A stretch of DNA of 64,000 nt from Hemileia vastatrix (lineage: Eukaryota; Basidiomycota; Pucciniomycetes; Pucciniales; Zaghouaniaceae): the NCBI GenBank assembly GCA_030280995.1, contig JASXTE010000007.1, positions 6,826,001 through 6,890,000 of the forward strand, read 5' to 3'. A model generated the notes under the pieces. The model did no database searches, was not told the origin of the DNA, and saw only the letters and a program-made list of their open reading frames with translations. Numbering within the stretch: the stretch's first letter is position 1; the number at the start of each line of letters is the position of its first letter. Below are positions 1-11,032 of this stretch, piece after piece. The translations under genes were made by a program, and so were the position numbers.

Positions 1-399
1 TCCTTCAAGTGGCAGTTAAATGTCTTGGATTTCCCAGGGATGGATGATACCATTCTTGGCCATTACTTCTTACAGCATTGGAATTTCAAAATTTATTGGT
101 CACAGGGATTTATCACCCCTTGTTCTAAGTATATTTCTGATTCATCAATGCAGGTAAATAGGGAGTTGAAAAACCTGCCTTAACAAGTTCTGCTAGAGGA
201 CTCTTCTCTTCCAGATGTATTGAAAGCATCTGACCTTTCTTTAAATGAGCACTTGGTTAACATTTTTAGCTTTACTGCTTCACTCAAAGAGGATATCAAT
301 AGTCTCAAAGTAACCAACTTTTGCTCTCTAAATTCAGGTCTACACTTGAAAGAATTCTTTGAAAATGAAGAGTACATGCAAAAGATATTGAAACCATTA

Positions 400-3105
400 A
401 ATTGACTCTACCAGAAGTTTACCATGATTTCCTAGATGTTTTTTCAATATGTAAGGCCAACCAGTTACAGCTTCATTGACCTTAAGACCATCAATTTGAT
501 TTAATAAGCCCAGTACCATTGGCAGGTCCTGCCTACTCTTTATTGAAGGATGAATCTCAGGCTCTTTGAGACTAGGTTTCAGAAAATGTAGCAAAAGTTT
601 TCATTTGAGCCATAAACCTCCAACCAGATCTCCAGTTCTTTTTGTTAAGAAAAAGGATTTAGGTCTAAGTTTATGTTTTCATTGTAGAAAACTCAAACCA
701 GTTACTAAGAAGAATGCTTATCCAGTTCCTCCTATTCAATTACTTCTTACTTTGTTTAATGGTGGTAATTTACTCTCTAAAATTGATCTCAGAGGCACTT
801 ACAATCTTATAAATGTTTCAGAAGGCCATGAACCTTTAACTGAAATGTGTACCAGGTTGGGTAGTTTTGAATATTTAGTTATGCCTTTTAGATTGTGTAA
901 TGCACCATCAGCTTTTAAAACTTTTGTCAACAACATATTTCAAGATTTTTTGAGCAGTTTTTTGTTGTCTATCTAGATGTCATTTTAATATTTTTGATGA
1001 CCCTTAAGGAACATATTCAACATATCCAACTGGTTCTCATGTTTCTTCAAGAACAAAATCTCTATTCCAAACACACTTAATATGAATTCAACTTAAAATC
1101 TATAGATTTCTTGGGTTTTATATTATCCATGTATGGTTTAGTCATGGATGATAAACAGGTTCAAAAATTTTTGGAATTGCCTGAGCCAAAAACAATAAAA
1201 TCCTTATAAATGCTTTTAGGTTTTGCAAATTTCTATAGGAGATTTATAGAATATTACTTTAAAACTATTACAAATATTACTTCTATTCTTAGAAAATATA
1301 TTCATTTTCTTTTCACAGAAATAGAATGAAAGGAATTTGAAGCATTGAAAACTGCATTCACCACAGCTCCAATTCTTTGACATTTTAATCCAAAAGCCTT
1401 GACAATAGTTTAGATGGATTCCAACAGTTATGCTCTAGCAGGGGTCATATCCCAATTAAATCCTGAAACAAAAATGTTTCATCATGTTGCATTTGAATCA
1501 CATAAACTAATATCAGAATAGTTAAATTATGAAATCCATTTAAAGAATTACTAGCTATTTTCCATTTTGATAAAAAATGGTGTTCTTTTCTTCTCAGTCT
1601 AAATAGATATTTTCAAATCCTAACTGATCATAATTCTATGAAATACTTCATGTCTAAAAAAGCAATAACTAGATGTCTGGCTAGGTGGGCTGAGTTCTTA
1701 TCTGAATTTTATTTTACTATTACCTACTGCCCAGGAAAAAAATTGTGTGGTTCCAGACATTTCATCATGTTGGGAAAAAATTTACCTGCAGCGGGGGGAG
1801 GAATTTTCTGAAAAAAATTCAGCAAATGTGAAATCAATTTTTAAAAAATCAATGTTAATGACTCACTAACTTAATTCAATGAAAACAAAATCAATTAAAA
1901 ATCCACTTTACAACATTTGAGAATCTCAGTCAAAGGATGACTGTTGCTTGGGGGTAAAATACAAAATACTCTCAAAGTAAGGGGCCAAGAGATTCAGTGT
2001 AGAATCAGATCTGTTAATCTTTGAAGGTAGAGTAGTCATACCCAACAATAAGGATATAAAGTTAAGTATTTTTAATAGTAGACATGATTCTCCATTAGCT
2101 GGTCATTTTGTTGTTGATAAAACTTAACAGTTAATAGCAAGGGATTTCTTATGGCAAGGAATGATCAGGGAAATTAAGGCTTATATTAAAGCCTGTTATA
2201 AATGTAATAGGAACAAGGTACCTCAACACAGGAGGTATGGGATGCTTCAACCACTTCCAATTCCCTCTAAACCATGGGAATAAATTTTGATCAAGTGCTT
2301 TTTTCAATTAACTCCATCAGATAACCTTGATGCTAAATTAGTCATAGTTGATAGATTTTCTAAAATTTCTATTTTTAATAAAACTAATACTAGTGCAACT
2401 GCAGAAGATTCAGCTAAATTATTTATAGAATTTTTACTTTCCAAACATGGTTTACCCACTGATATATTTCAGAAAAAGATCCCTGTTTGTTTCTAATTTC
2501 TGGACTCAACTTTTTTGACAACTAAATACTACAAGAAATCTTTCCACTGCCTTTCATCCTGAAACTAATGTGAAAGCCAAAAGAATCAACCAAACTCTCA
2601 AAAAACATCTTCAAATGTATTTCAATCATCAACAAGACAATTGGACCATATGGTTACCATTGGCCAAATTTTCTTATAACAACTTGACACATTCTTCAAC
2701 AAAAAAATCTCCTTTTGAAACATCTATGGACAACATCCTCAATTCAATCCAGTTCATGTAGGAATTAATCATCCTGCGGAACACTATCTTTGAAAAATCT
2801 CACAACTTAAAAGCAAACTCCAATCTACCCTCAAGGTGGCAAATCAAATATATAATGAAAAGTCCAAAAAACATTGACAATCTGCTCCACCTTTTAAACC
2901 AGGCAATAAAGTATGGCTCTACTCTAAAAATATTTGAAAACTCAACCATCAAGGAAACAATCTGAAAAGTTCTTGGTTCAATTTGAAATCAATGCAGAAG
3001 TCTCTAAAAATTCATTTAAACTCAAGTTACCTTTAAAATGACAATCAATTCATCCTTCTTTTCATGTATCTCTTCTGGAACTTACTTAAGAAATATACTC
3101 AGGCA
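400..3105 (+). pseudogene. pol remnant (RT, RNase H, integrase) of the old gypsy element
   Basis: The pre-RT motif LPEVYHDFLDVF starts near 403. The RT core follows at about 566-1010: LSKIDLRGTYNLI, then YLVMPF with NAPSAF. The catalytic box that should read YLDD is damaged near 965-975 (the second aspartate codon reads valine). RNase H remnants lie at about 1400-1760, ending in LTDHNSMKYF and YCPGKK. The integrase zinc-binding part (AGHF, then a CxxC pair) is at about 2095-2215. The integrase core begins near 2335 (LVIVDRFSK) and runs to about 2760. All parts are in different frames because of indels. It cannot encode an active enzyme. Assignment to Ty3/gypsy is firm from domain order; the precise lineage is uncertain. 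Confidence 0.85.
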
Positions 3106-3123
3106 AGAACCAACCCCCACCGG

Positions 3124-4215
3124 TGTAGACAATCCTATAGTACTAGTTATAGGCCATGACCAAGGGAGTTGGAGAAAAACCAGAGAGAAAATCCCCTGTC
3201 CCTTTAGAAAAATAGAGTGAGATTTACTTGCTAAAGTAAGTTGGTTCCTGTTTGATAAAGCCCCTTTTTCAACACACTTGACTGCTTGACGAGCCAAGAA
3301 AGTAGTCCCCAGACAGACTACCAGACCACAGAACTGAAATGTAGACCAATTTTCACACCAGAGAAAGCAAAGATACTTGATGTAGGCTGCAAATCCACAC
3401 CAGAGACAGCAATAATACTTGATATAGCTTGCAAGACTATACCAGAGAACCTGTTGCCAAAGTTGAGTTAAATGAAGAACTAACCTTGCAACAAACACAG
3501 CCAATTGTGGCCAGAAAACAGTGAAAACTGAGTGAGGAACAATGAGATCACCTCCGGATGGTTGTATGATGATTAAGGCTGCCCCAAACTGTCTTATTCA
3601 CTATGTACACACAGACCACTATCTAAGAGACCATGCACACCAACGAATTTGGCGCCTGTACCAGCCAAATTGAATAAAAAACCCTCCAGAAGCACTCCCC
3701 AACCTTCTAAAACAGAGGCGGGCAGGCCGCCCGACGTCGGAGGTGCTGCCTGAAGCGGCCTGGCCTCCCTGAAGCCAGAAAACCAATAAAAACACCTAAT
3801 CTACTTAGAAAAATTCACTACAACTACTAAAACCCTTAAAACACAGAATTACTCTATAACAACATTGAGACATGAAATATAGAGCTAAATTAGCCCTATC
3901 TAATGGTACTAAGCAGTTAACCCTAAGACTTAAGGTTAGCCCGTAAAACACGAAAAACAAAATTAAACAGCTATCTTTTGTAACTGAAAAATGAGGAAAT
4001 GACCCCTTAAAACTTAGAATATGAAAAATATTATCAAGACATGAAATATAGAGAAAAACCAGGGCTATCCAATGATAGTACCCCATACCCACAGTCCCAA
4101 TATTCATGGAATAAAACCAGAAAAACACCAAATTCTTCAACAGATGCCAATTAAGACATGCACAAAAGGCACCAAACCACACAACAAAGGCCCCTGCCAA
4201 TGTTGGAAGACCACA
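3124..4215 (-). mobile_element. Solo LTR, family A
   Basis: The 1,092-bp block runs from TGTAGACAATCC to GGAAGACCACA and matches the four LTRs of the two family A elements at 6096-20885. It is flanked by a perfect 4-bp duplication CCGG (3120-3123 and 4216-4219), so it is a true insertion later reduced to one LTR by recombination. Orientation is minus, because family A LTRs start TGTGGTCTTCC in the sense direction. It splits the chromovirus pol. Confidence 0.93.
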
Positions 4216-4431
4216 CCGGAGCTGTTCAAAGTAGAAAATCATCTAGAGTGGGAAGTATGTTGGATTCTTGATTCAAGAAGGTGTAAGGGGAAGCTTCAAT
4301 ACCTTGTGGAATGGAAAGTATACCTTGATGACTCAAATAAAACATCTTGGGAATCAGCCATCAATGTTTCAAGCTCTCCTGAAATTTTAAAATCTTTTCA
4401 TATAAAATATCCTAAAAAACCTAAACCTTAA
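4216..4431 (+). pseudogene. Chromodomain end of the old gypsy pol
   Basis: In the frame ending with the stop at 4429-4431 the sequence reads a chromodomain: EWEVCWILDSR, then LQYLVEWK, then SWESA, followed by a proline/lysine-rich tail. This is the usual C-terminal module of fungal chromoviruses, thought to direct integration to modified chromatin. It is separated from the integrase tail at about 3105 by the solo LTR, so before that insertion the two were contiguous. This short piece is open by itself, but the rest of pol is dead. Confidence 0.85.
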
Positions 4432-5230
4432 ATTCAATTTTCTTTCTTTAAAAATTTTTTAAAACATTTTCTTTCTTTCTTTTCTTTTTTTTTCTTGTCT
4501 ATACCAAATTTTAAATTTAATATATTTTCTTTTCATTTCTTTTCCTTCTAAAATTTCTAAATCATTAAAATTAAAATTAAAATCAATAAAATCAAAAAAT
4601 CAAAAATCAAAAAAAAATCAATAATTTTAATTAAATTAAACCAAAATAAAATAAAAATTTCTGCTTCTCTATATCTTTATACACCAAATTATGTTTTTTC
4701 TTTCTTCTCAAGTGTTTTTATATGTTTTATAAACTTCAATTCAATCTCAATTCAGTTTTTTTTATTTCTTCCAACTAAAAATTTTATTTTATATTTCTTC
4801 TCTTTCTCTTCTCCTACCTGAACAATTGTCAAAAATCATCATCTTCATGATAAAACTCATAACCATCATGTTTTTCAATTATCTTCAAATATGAATTTTT
4901 TTCTTAATTAAATCATTTTTTCTTATCCTATAAAATTTAATTCTAAAATGCATCCTCTTTCTTTTGAATTTTTTTTCTTTAAAACAATTTTTCTTTTTCT
5001 CTTCTTTTTACTTTTGAACTACTAAAATTAAATTAAAACTTCAAAATAAAATAAAATTAAATAAACTAAAATTAAATTTAAACAAAAATTTAAAATTTCT
5101 TTTTCTTTTCCTATCAAATATAATTTTCTTTTCTTTCTTAAATAAATAAATTTCAAGAACAATTTAAAAATTAACCAATATTCAAGATTAAAATATATAC
5201 AATTTATCTTCTTCTCTTTCTTTTTTCATT
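4432..5230. other. AT-rich, homopolymer-rich non-coding stretch
   Basis: The stretch is dominated by runs of T and C on the plus strand and by A-rich blocks such as repeated ATCAAAA near 4590-4620. I see no open frame of interest, no LTR ends and no RNA gene. It may include the 3' untranslated part of the old gypsy element. Confidence 0.5.
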
Positions 5231-6060
5231 CTATTTCAAAATCTTATCCTCTATTTTCCTCCAAATCAATTCCTTAATTTTCTTTACCACTCTTTTAATT
5301 TCCTTTCTTCCATTCTCAAAAACCACCTCCTCCCCAACTGGAACCACCACACCAATTTCCAGTAATTGCTTGGCTACATCATAGGAAGCCGCATTGACAA
5401 TCCTGTCGATTTCATCACATAACTTTTCAACAAATGTGGTTTGACATGCCTTCCCAGGCTTCTTTTACTGCACCTGGTCCAACTCAACCTCCCCATTTGA
5501 AGCAACAGCCATGAGTTTAGCAAGAGTAATCCTTAAGGAACCAGCTTTGACTGATGGTTCATCTGCAACTCAAGGCTTGATAATCACTACCTCTTGTTTG
5601 ATAGGCAATTCTTCATTTATTTCTACCTCCTACAAAAAAGAATCAGTTAGCTACTAAAGCAAAAACAAAATTCAAAACTTAAAAACTACTTACTTTAAAC
5701 TTAGGATCTGCTTCAATAAATAATTTTGACCTGGTGGGTTTGACTAATTCCACCGCCTCATCATATTCATCCTCAAAGGTAAGTCAACATCATTTCATAG
5801 TAGGAGAACCCTCCACTACTGGATCCAATCCATCCTCAAACAACTTATTGACCTCCTCCTCCTGAGCCATTAGTCTTTTACCCTGATTCATACTGGCTAC
5901 CCAACCGGAGATCTACTTCCTCTCCTCCAGATTCAAAACCTCCTCAGTGCCATCCACCACAGATTTTTTTCAATGGGCACCTCCCAAATGTCTTCAACAA
6001 TGGCCTAATTTTAAGCAATTGGCCAAAACTTTGTTGAGGAGAAACGGTCCTCAACAACTG
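5231..6060 (-). pseudogene. Decayed intron-containing gene, function unknown
   Basis: On the minus strand a coherent frame reads GWVASMNQGKR, then an acidic stretch, FEDEYDEAVELVKP, ADPKFK, an intron, EINEELPIK, LRITLAKLM, KLCDEIDRIVNAASYDVAKQ, EIGVVVPVGEEV, and ends at a TAG at 5231-5233. The intron (5630-5693, 64 nt) has a GTAAGT donor, a CTAAC branch site and a TAG acceptor. At least five in-frame stops are TGA, TAA or TAG where a C-to-T change explains them. The 5' end was probably removed or displaced where family A copy 1 now begins (6096). The protein is unlike the retroelement proteins here. I do not know its function; a gene carried by a DNA transposon or a host family are both possible. 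Confidence 0.6.
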
Positions 6061-6095
6061 TGTTCTTCTCCAATGTATCACATACTACTTGGTGC

Positions 6096-7182
6096 TGTAG
6101 AAAATCCTATAGTACTAGCTATAGGCCTTGACCAAGGGAGTTGGAGTAAAACTGGAGAGAAAACCCCTGTCCCTTTGAGAAAATACCAGGTGAGATTTAT
6201 TTGCTACAGCAAATTAGAGACTGTTACTATACCCCTTCCAAGCCACTTCTTGACTTCTTAACAAGTCAAGACAGTAGCCAATAGCAGACCACTGAGAAGC
6301 AAAGAACCATAAACCTGAAATGCAAAAAGATCCACACCAGAAAAACAAAACACTGAGCACTTGTTGCACAGAAAAAAGCAATAATACTTGATGCAGGTTT
6401 CAAAGCTACACCAGAGAAACCAGTTTCCAAAGTTGAGTTAAATGAAGAACTAACCTTGCAACAAACACAGCCAATTATGGCCAAAAATCAATGAAAACTG
6501 AGTGAGAAACAATGATATCCCCTCTGGATGGTTGTATGATAATTAAAGCTGCCCAAAACTGTCTTATTCAGTATGCAAACACAGACCACCCTCTAAAAAA
6601 TCCATGCACAGCAACAAATTTGGAGTTTTTGGCAGCCAAATTGAATAAAAACCCTCTAGAAGCACTCCCCAGCCTTCTATAACTGAGGCAGGTGGGCCGC
6701 CTGCCTAGAAGCAGCCAGACCTCCCTGAAGCCATAAAACCACCAAAAACCTCTAACAAAGCCCAAAATACTTAGAAAAATCCACCACAACTACTAAAACC
6801 CTTAAAACACAAAATTAAGCTATGACATCATTGTGACATAAAATATAAATCCAAATTAGCTCTACTTAATGGTATTAAGTACTTAACCCTAAAACTTAAG
6901 TTTAGCCCGTAAAACACAAAAAACAAAATTAAACAGCTATCTTTTAGAAATGAAAAATGAGCAAATGACCCCTTATAACTTAGAATATGAAAAATATCAA
7001 CAATACATGAAATATAGAAAAAAAACGGGGCAAACCAATGGTAGTAGCCACATACCCATAGTCCCAATATTAACTGAATAAAGCCAGAAAAACACCCATT
7101 TACTTAACCAATGTCAATTAAGACATACCAAAACAGGGCCAAAAAGCCCAACAAAGGCATCTGCCAATGTTGGAAGACCACA
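6096..7182 (-). repeat. 3' LTR of family A copy 1
   Basis: The LTR begins TGTAGAAAATCC (the consensus has GACAATCC) and ends GGAAGACCACA. It contains the short inverted repeat of the family: an AATTTGG arm and its CCAAATT partner, next to the GC-rich patch near 6690-6720. Confidence 0.92.
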
Positions 7183-7192
7183 TGCTCCCTCC
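7183..7192 (-). promoter_or_regulatory. Polypurine tract, family A copy 1
   Basis: In the sense direction the bases before the 3' LTR read GGAGGGAGCA, one change from the GGAGGGAGGA seen in A copy 2 and in both B elements. This is the expected position for the plus-strand primer. Confidence 0.8.
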
Positions 7193-7230
7193 AATTGAGA
7201 ATTTCTACATTCTCCTTCACCAAAACCACC

Positions 7231-7854
7231 ATGTTTACACATTTTTCAAAATCAATCTCTGAAATGGGTCCCTGTCAGTACTGTATTGACCATAACCTCA
7301 TCTGCACCATATCACCACCAATACATCCATACAGAACTGCTTGTAATGCCTGCTATTCAAGAAAGAAATCTTTCTCCAGACCTCGTCCATTATCATCTGC
7401 AACGTATTCACCTTCCCTTCAACCTGGTCCATCTTCCAGAAAAACCAAAAGATCTAGGCCTTCCATCTTGATACCCAGATTAATAAACAAGTTACAACCT
7501 TCCAAAAAGAGTTCCAACACCACCACAACCATTATCTCTACCATACTTGGTCCTTCTGATGGTAAATCCATTGCTTCTCCATACTAAAGTTTAAGCTGAT
7601 TAATTTCCAGTTCATTCCCATCCAGACAGTGATGATGAAAATGTGAGAGCCATTGAAACACCACCACCCAATTGATTGCCCATCATCATGGAAAATTCCA
7701 ACAACACTCTTCTCAAAAAAAACATCTCATTCTAAACTACTTTCAATTCACCCCTGCCAAAGATCCACAGGAAATTGAGAAAAGAAGACACCTCAACCAC
7801 CAGTTCAAGACTAATGCTAAACACTTTGTTTCATCTCTTGATTCTCTTCTGTAA
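7231..7854 (+). pseudogene. Antisense zinc-cluster gene, damaged copy
   Basis: This is the copy 1 version of the gene at 19126-19750. Exon 1 (7231-7561) starts MFTHF and holds CQYC and ACNAC, but the last of the six cluster cysteines is lost (RKKSFSRP against RKKYCSRP). The 49-nt intron 7562-7610 has GT...AG ends and a CTAAAG/CTGAT branch region. Exon 2 meets a TGA at 7673 and then a frame slip, after which the C-terminal part (LNYFQFTPAKDPQEIEKRR) continues to 7854. It lies antisense to the element's Gag frame, directly inside the 3' LTR. Confidence 0.8.
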
Positions 7855-7903
7855 TTGTTTCATTCCTGAAATTCTTGACTTAGAAATAAAATAAATAAAA
7901 AAA

Positions 7904-8640
7904 TTCGTCAGTTTAAAGTCTTGGGGGACTCATCCTCAGTTTTAAGTCTTGGGGGACTAACAGCCCTCATTTTAAGGTCTTGGGGGACTCAAAAAACCTC
8001 AGTTTATAGTCTTGGGGGATTCAAAACCTAAATCATAAAGCCAGAACCAGATATTAAGTCTTTAAAGGTCAAAGAAAATATACTAAAATTCTGGGGTAAC
8101 TGTTCTACGGAGCAGCCAGCTCATCAGTTACCCCCACACTTGCCTTAACTAAATTCAGAGACTCCCTCTTTGGATTCCCTCTTCCAGAATCACACCATTA
8201 CCACATTATCAGTTTATAGTCCTGAAGGAATCAACCATCAACCCGTCCTCAGTTTATAGTCTTGAGGGACTATACCATTTTTCAGTTTAAAGTCTTGATG
8301 GACTTCCCACAGTGTTCAGTTTAAAGTCTTGATGGACTTTTCACAGTGTTCAGTTTAAAATCTTGACAGACTTCAGAACTCATAGAGGATTTAAATTTTT
8401 GAAATAAAATTGTAATCAGCCAGTTTAAATCTTGGAAGACTAGTAGATCCAAAAAATCATAAGGCAAATTCTTGATAAAATCTGGAAAACCAGCCAGTTT
8501 AAAGTCTTAGAGGACTAACAGATCTGCAGTAGTAAAAAAAATAAAAATCTTGAAGCAATCTTAAAAAAAACTAGCCAGTTTTAAGTCTTGAAGGACAAAC
8601 AGAATATCTTGAAGTATAATCCAAAAGTCCTTGAGCTCCA
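7904..8640 (-). repeat. Hairpin-TAAACTG array (H1), family A copy 1
   Basis: About a dozen copies of a short motif are spaced irregularly by roughly 30-90 bp. On the plus strand each reads CAGTTTA followed by a hairpin of 4-bp stem and 6-nt loop, for example AGTC-TTGGGG-GACT or AGTC-TTGATG-GACT. In the sense RNA this is hairpin then TAAACTG. The array lies between the antisense zinc-cluster gene and the other conserved hairpins. Confidence 0.88.
8093..8134 (-). other. Conserved hairpin H2, copy a
   Basis: Perfect 10-bp arms GGGGTAACTG and CAGTTACCCC enclose a conserved loop with GAGC-AGCCA-GCTC inside, so a second 4-bp stem can form. It is followed by CCACACTTGCC. Family A carries three copies, family B one. 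Confidence 0.8.
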
Positions 8641-8721
8641 CTACACCCTTCATTCAGTCTAAAAAAAACAACAAAATGGTATCCCCCAGTCAAATAATGA
8701 GCTGATCCCCTGATACCTTAC

Positions 8722-8747
8722 CCACATCCAAGTGCACCTTGATCTGG
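8722..8747 (-). other. Conserved hairpin H3, family A copy 1
   Basis: The inverted repeat centres on CCAAGTGCACCTTG, with outer arms CACAT and ATCTG. In family B the outer arms pair perfectly (CACAT/ATGTG). It lies between the H1 array and H4 in all four elements. Confidence 0.65.
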
Positions 8748-8955
8748 TCACACCTAAAAAATTATTTTTTTTATTTTGACTCCTCTTCTTCTACCAAAAA
8801 CATTTCCAGAGCCCTATCTTGAGCCTTTGAACAAACATAGCCTCGAATAAAATTAAAAGAAAAAAAGATAAAAAAGAAAATAATTTTGAATCCACCACTT
8901 TTACAGCCAACGCACTAAAACCACATAACAGATCCAGGTCCAGGTCCACAGAAAA

Positions 8956-9011
8956 GATCACTGGGTGGGATCCCTTTAATAAGTAAAAAAAATGGGAGAC
9001 TTCCAGTGATC
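8956..9011 (-). other. Conserved hairpin H4, family A copy 1
   Basis: Nine-base arms GATCACTGG and CCAGTGATC are perfectly complementary and enclose a loop of about 38 nt with further GGGATCCC/GGGAGA pairing potential. The same hairpin is at the same place in the other three elements. Confidence 0.7.
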
Positions 9012-9148
9012 CACCACCAATCCAAATAAACCAAATATAAAGAAGCCAGTCCCTAGCCAGTTTAAACTAATAGTGGACCTGAAACTTGAATAACAAAACC
9101 CAGAACTATGATTCAACTATGACAAACAAAATACTTGAAACAGACATT

Positions 9149-9193
9149 ATGGGTTAAATGTTCTACAGAGCATCCAGCTCATCAGTTACCCCC
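9149..9193 (-). other. Conserved hairpin H2, copy b (left arm damaged)
   Basis: The right arm CAGTTACCCC and the loop core AGCTCATC are intact. The left arm reads GGGTTAAATG and pairs only partly. Sequence after the right arm (CCACACTTGCC) is conserved. Confidence 0.65.
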
Positions 9194-9410
9194 ACACTTG
9201 CCAAAATAAAATCTAGAAGCCCCTCCTGGGTACCTTCTAACAAAAACACAAAATCCAACACAATAAACCAAAACCAATAAATGTGAGGAGTCCAGCACTT
9301 GAAGACCAAAAGAATTTTCGGTTTAAAGTCATAGAGGACTATAACCTGTGAAGAGAAACTAATACTAGGGTTCAACCAAATTAAGAGAAGGGGTTAGAAA
9401 CAGACAATCT

Positions 9411-9450
9411 GCGGTAACTTTTGATAGAGCAGCCAGCCCATCAGTTACCC
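9411..9450 (-). other. Conserved hairpin H2, copy c
   Basis: The left arm GCGGTAACTT pairs imperfectly with CAGTTACCCC; the loop AGAGCAGCCAGCCCATC is conserved. It corresponds to 17662-17704 in copy 2. Confidence 0.65.
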
Positions 9451-9735
9451 CCACACTTTCCAAAATCAAATCTAGAAGCCCCACCCTTAGGTGCCTTCTA
9501 AAAAAAGGATTTTCCAACACAAATCTTCCTCCATAAAAAACCAAAACCAGTAAAAACCCATTAAAATTCTTGAAAGCCAGATATCCACTTTAGAAATAAT
9601 AAATGTTTCAGTTTAATCTTGGGCTTGAGTTTAGATAAAATCAATGATCATCATTTTTATCTTCATTTTCTTTTAAATAAAGTATTCATCTTCACTTGAA
9701 TTTTGCTTTTCTTCCATCTCCATTATACTAAGATT

Positions 9736-9768
<33 letters not shown>
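9736..9768. repeat. (TA)n(GA)n microsatellite
   Basis: About 15 bp of TA repeats are followed by 18 bp of AG repeats, just past the 3' end of the acidic frame. The equivalent place in copy 2 (about 17362) has only a short TATA and an A-rich run, so the microsatellite grew in copy 1. Confidence 0.9.
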
Positions 9769-9769
<1 letters not shown>

Positions 9770-10864
9770 CTAGAGCCAGAGAGACTGATAAGAATGGGAC
9801 AAAAAAAACAAAATCCTGACGAAAAACATAGAGATAAAATTAAAAAAACCAAAACAAATTAAGTAGTTTATCCTCATTTTGGAGGAACAGATTCTTGAAA
9901 TCCCCAGGCTGAAACCAATAAGTTTGCCCCTAGGGCTACAAAAAGTTAAGGCCCTCTTCCAATTCTGATATCTCATAATCAGACCTCCAAACAAAATCCC
10001 CATCCTTATCCATACACTGAATTTACCATCAATTTCATTACCAGTGTCTACTTCTCCAGTTGAGGAAAGAAGCTGAGTGTTCACTGTCTCAAACTCCAAA
10101 TCATCAATGTCAAAATTATTGTGAAATTTAAAAAAATTGTCCAAAACAGGACCCAGATTACTGAAAGAATCATCTTCCCCCAAGAAAGCATCCTCTGGTT
10201 TTCTTGAGGGAACCAGCTTGGAATTATATTCCTCCAACACACATTCATCCAGAACATAATTATTCTGAAGATCCAAACTTTCTATTGAGAGATTTTCATC
10301 ACTTCTTCCATCCTCTGAACTTGAAAGAAGAAACTGAGAATCTTTCTCATGAGGCTTCAAATCATTAAGTTCAGAATTACTATGAGAATCAAAAAGATCC
10401 TCCATAATAGAGTCAATAACATCAAAATTAACATCCTCCTCCAAGCATTCATTTTCTGAACTTAAAAGAGCACCCAGAAAATAATCTTCCTCTAAGAACA
10501 ATAGATCCAAAACAGACTCTTTCTGACCATCAACAGATCTTAAAGAAACATCTTCATGCAAAAATCCATTATCTAAACATGAAGAAACCATATCATCATG
10601 AACATCCAATTTTTCCTTCCTACAGAGATCATCCACCTTTGAAAAGATACACTGATCATCCAGTGTGTACATATCCAAAACATCAAATGAAGCACATTCT
10701 TGAGATCCATTGACATCATCTGTTAAAGAAATAAAAATTTCTGAAACATCACAAACATCATCATCTCCCAAAGTGGGTGATTCAAAAATTTCCACTGTAG
10801 CTGAATTTTCTGCCACTTCTTCCTGAACCTTTCCATCAATTAAATTTTCATTTTCAGGTTCCAC
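9770..10864 (-). CDS. Acidic ORF continuing the Gag frame, family A
   Basis: The 364-codon open frame encodes a very acidic protein (many D and E, motifs such as LGDDDVCDVSEIF, LEEDYFLGALL, LGEDDSFSNLG) with several spaced repeats of the type FLxEDDSF or LEEDYFL. It has no ATG at its 5' end (the first codon is GTG) and is in the same frame as the Gag ORF 11033-11443. The two are separated only by a TAG (11033-11035) and, about 57 codons later, a TGA. Homology to family B Gag continues across both stops. The last part (CSPRG, then SSKMRINYL) corresponds to the last residues of family B Pol (YPRG, then LRNEDKL), so the ORF seems to join a Gag start to a relic pol end. The acidic segment itself resembles nothing I recognise. 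Confidence 0.55.
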   Translation of the reverse strand: MEPENENLIDGKVQEEVAENSATVEIFESPTLGDDDVCDVSEIFISLTDDVNGSQECASFDVLDMYTLDDQCIFSKVDDLCRKEKLDVHDDMVSSCLDNGFLHEDVSLRSVDGQKESVLDLLFLEEDYFLGALLSSENECLEEDVNFDVIDSIMEDLFDSHSNSELNDLKPHEKDSQFLLSSSEDGRSDENLSIESLDLQNNYVLDECVLEEYNSKLVPSRKPEDAFLGEDDSFSNLGPVLDNFFKFHNNFDIDDLEFETVNTQLLSSTGEVDTGNEIDGKFSVWIRMGILFGGLIMRYQNWKRALTFCSPRGKLIGFSLGISRICSSKMRINYLICFGFFNFISMFFVRILFFLSHSYQSLWL

Positions 10865-11032
10865 CTCTTTGGAAACAAGGTTTCAAAGATGCCCCAAAAT
10901 AGACTTCTTCAAAACACCTATAGCAGGAATCCTACTTTCTCCATTTAGAAGTGTCTTCATCAGACCAGCCTTTAACAGAAATCCCTGAACCTCCTTTTTG
11001 ACCTCCAGACCCATGGAACTCCAAAATAAACT

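Larger units (their letters stand above)
1..4435 (+). mobile_element. Decayed Ty3/gypsy chromovirus, left end outside the window
   Basis: Translation of the plus strand gives, in the usual gypsy order, a pre-RT linker, reverse transcriptase, RNase H, integrase and, after an interruption, a C-terminal chromodomain. Every domain is broken by many stops and frameshifts. A solo LTR of another family (3124-4215) sits between integrase tail and chromodomain. No LTR of this element is recognisable inside the window; the 5' part lies to the left, and the AT-rich DNA after 4435 may hold its 3' end. This is the oldest element seen here. Confidence 0.85.
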
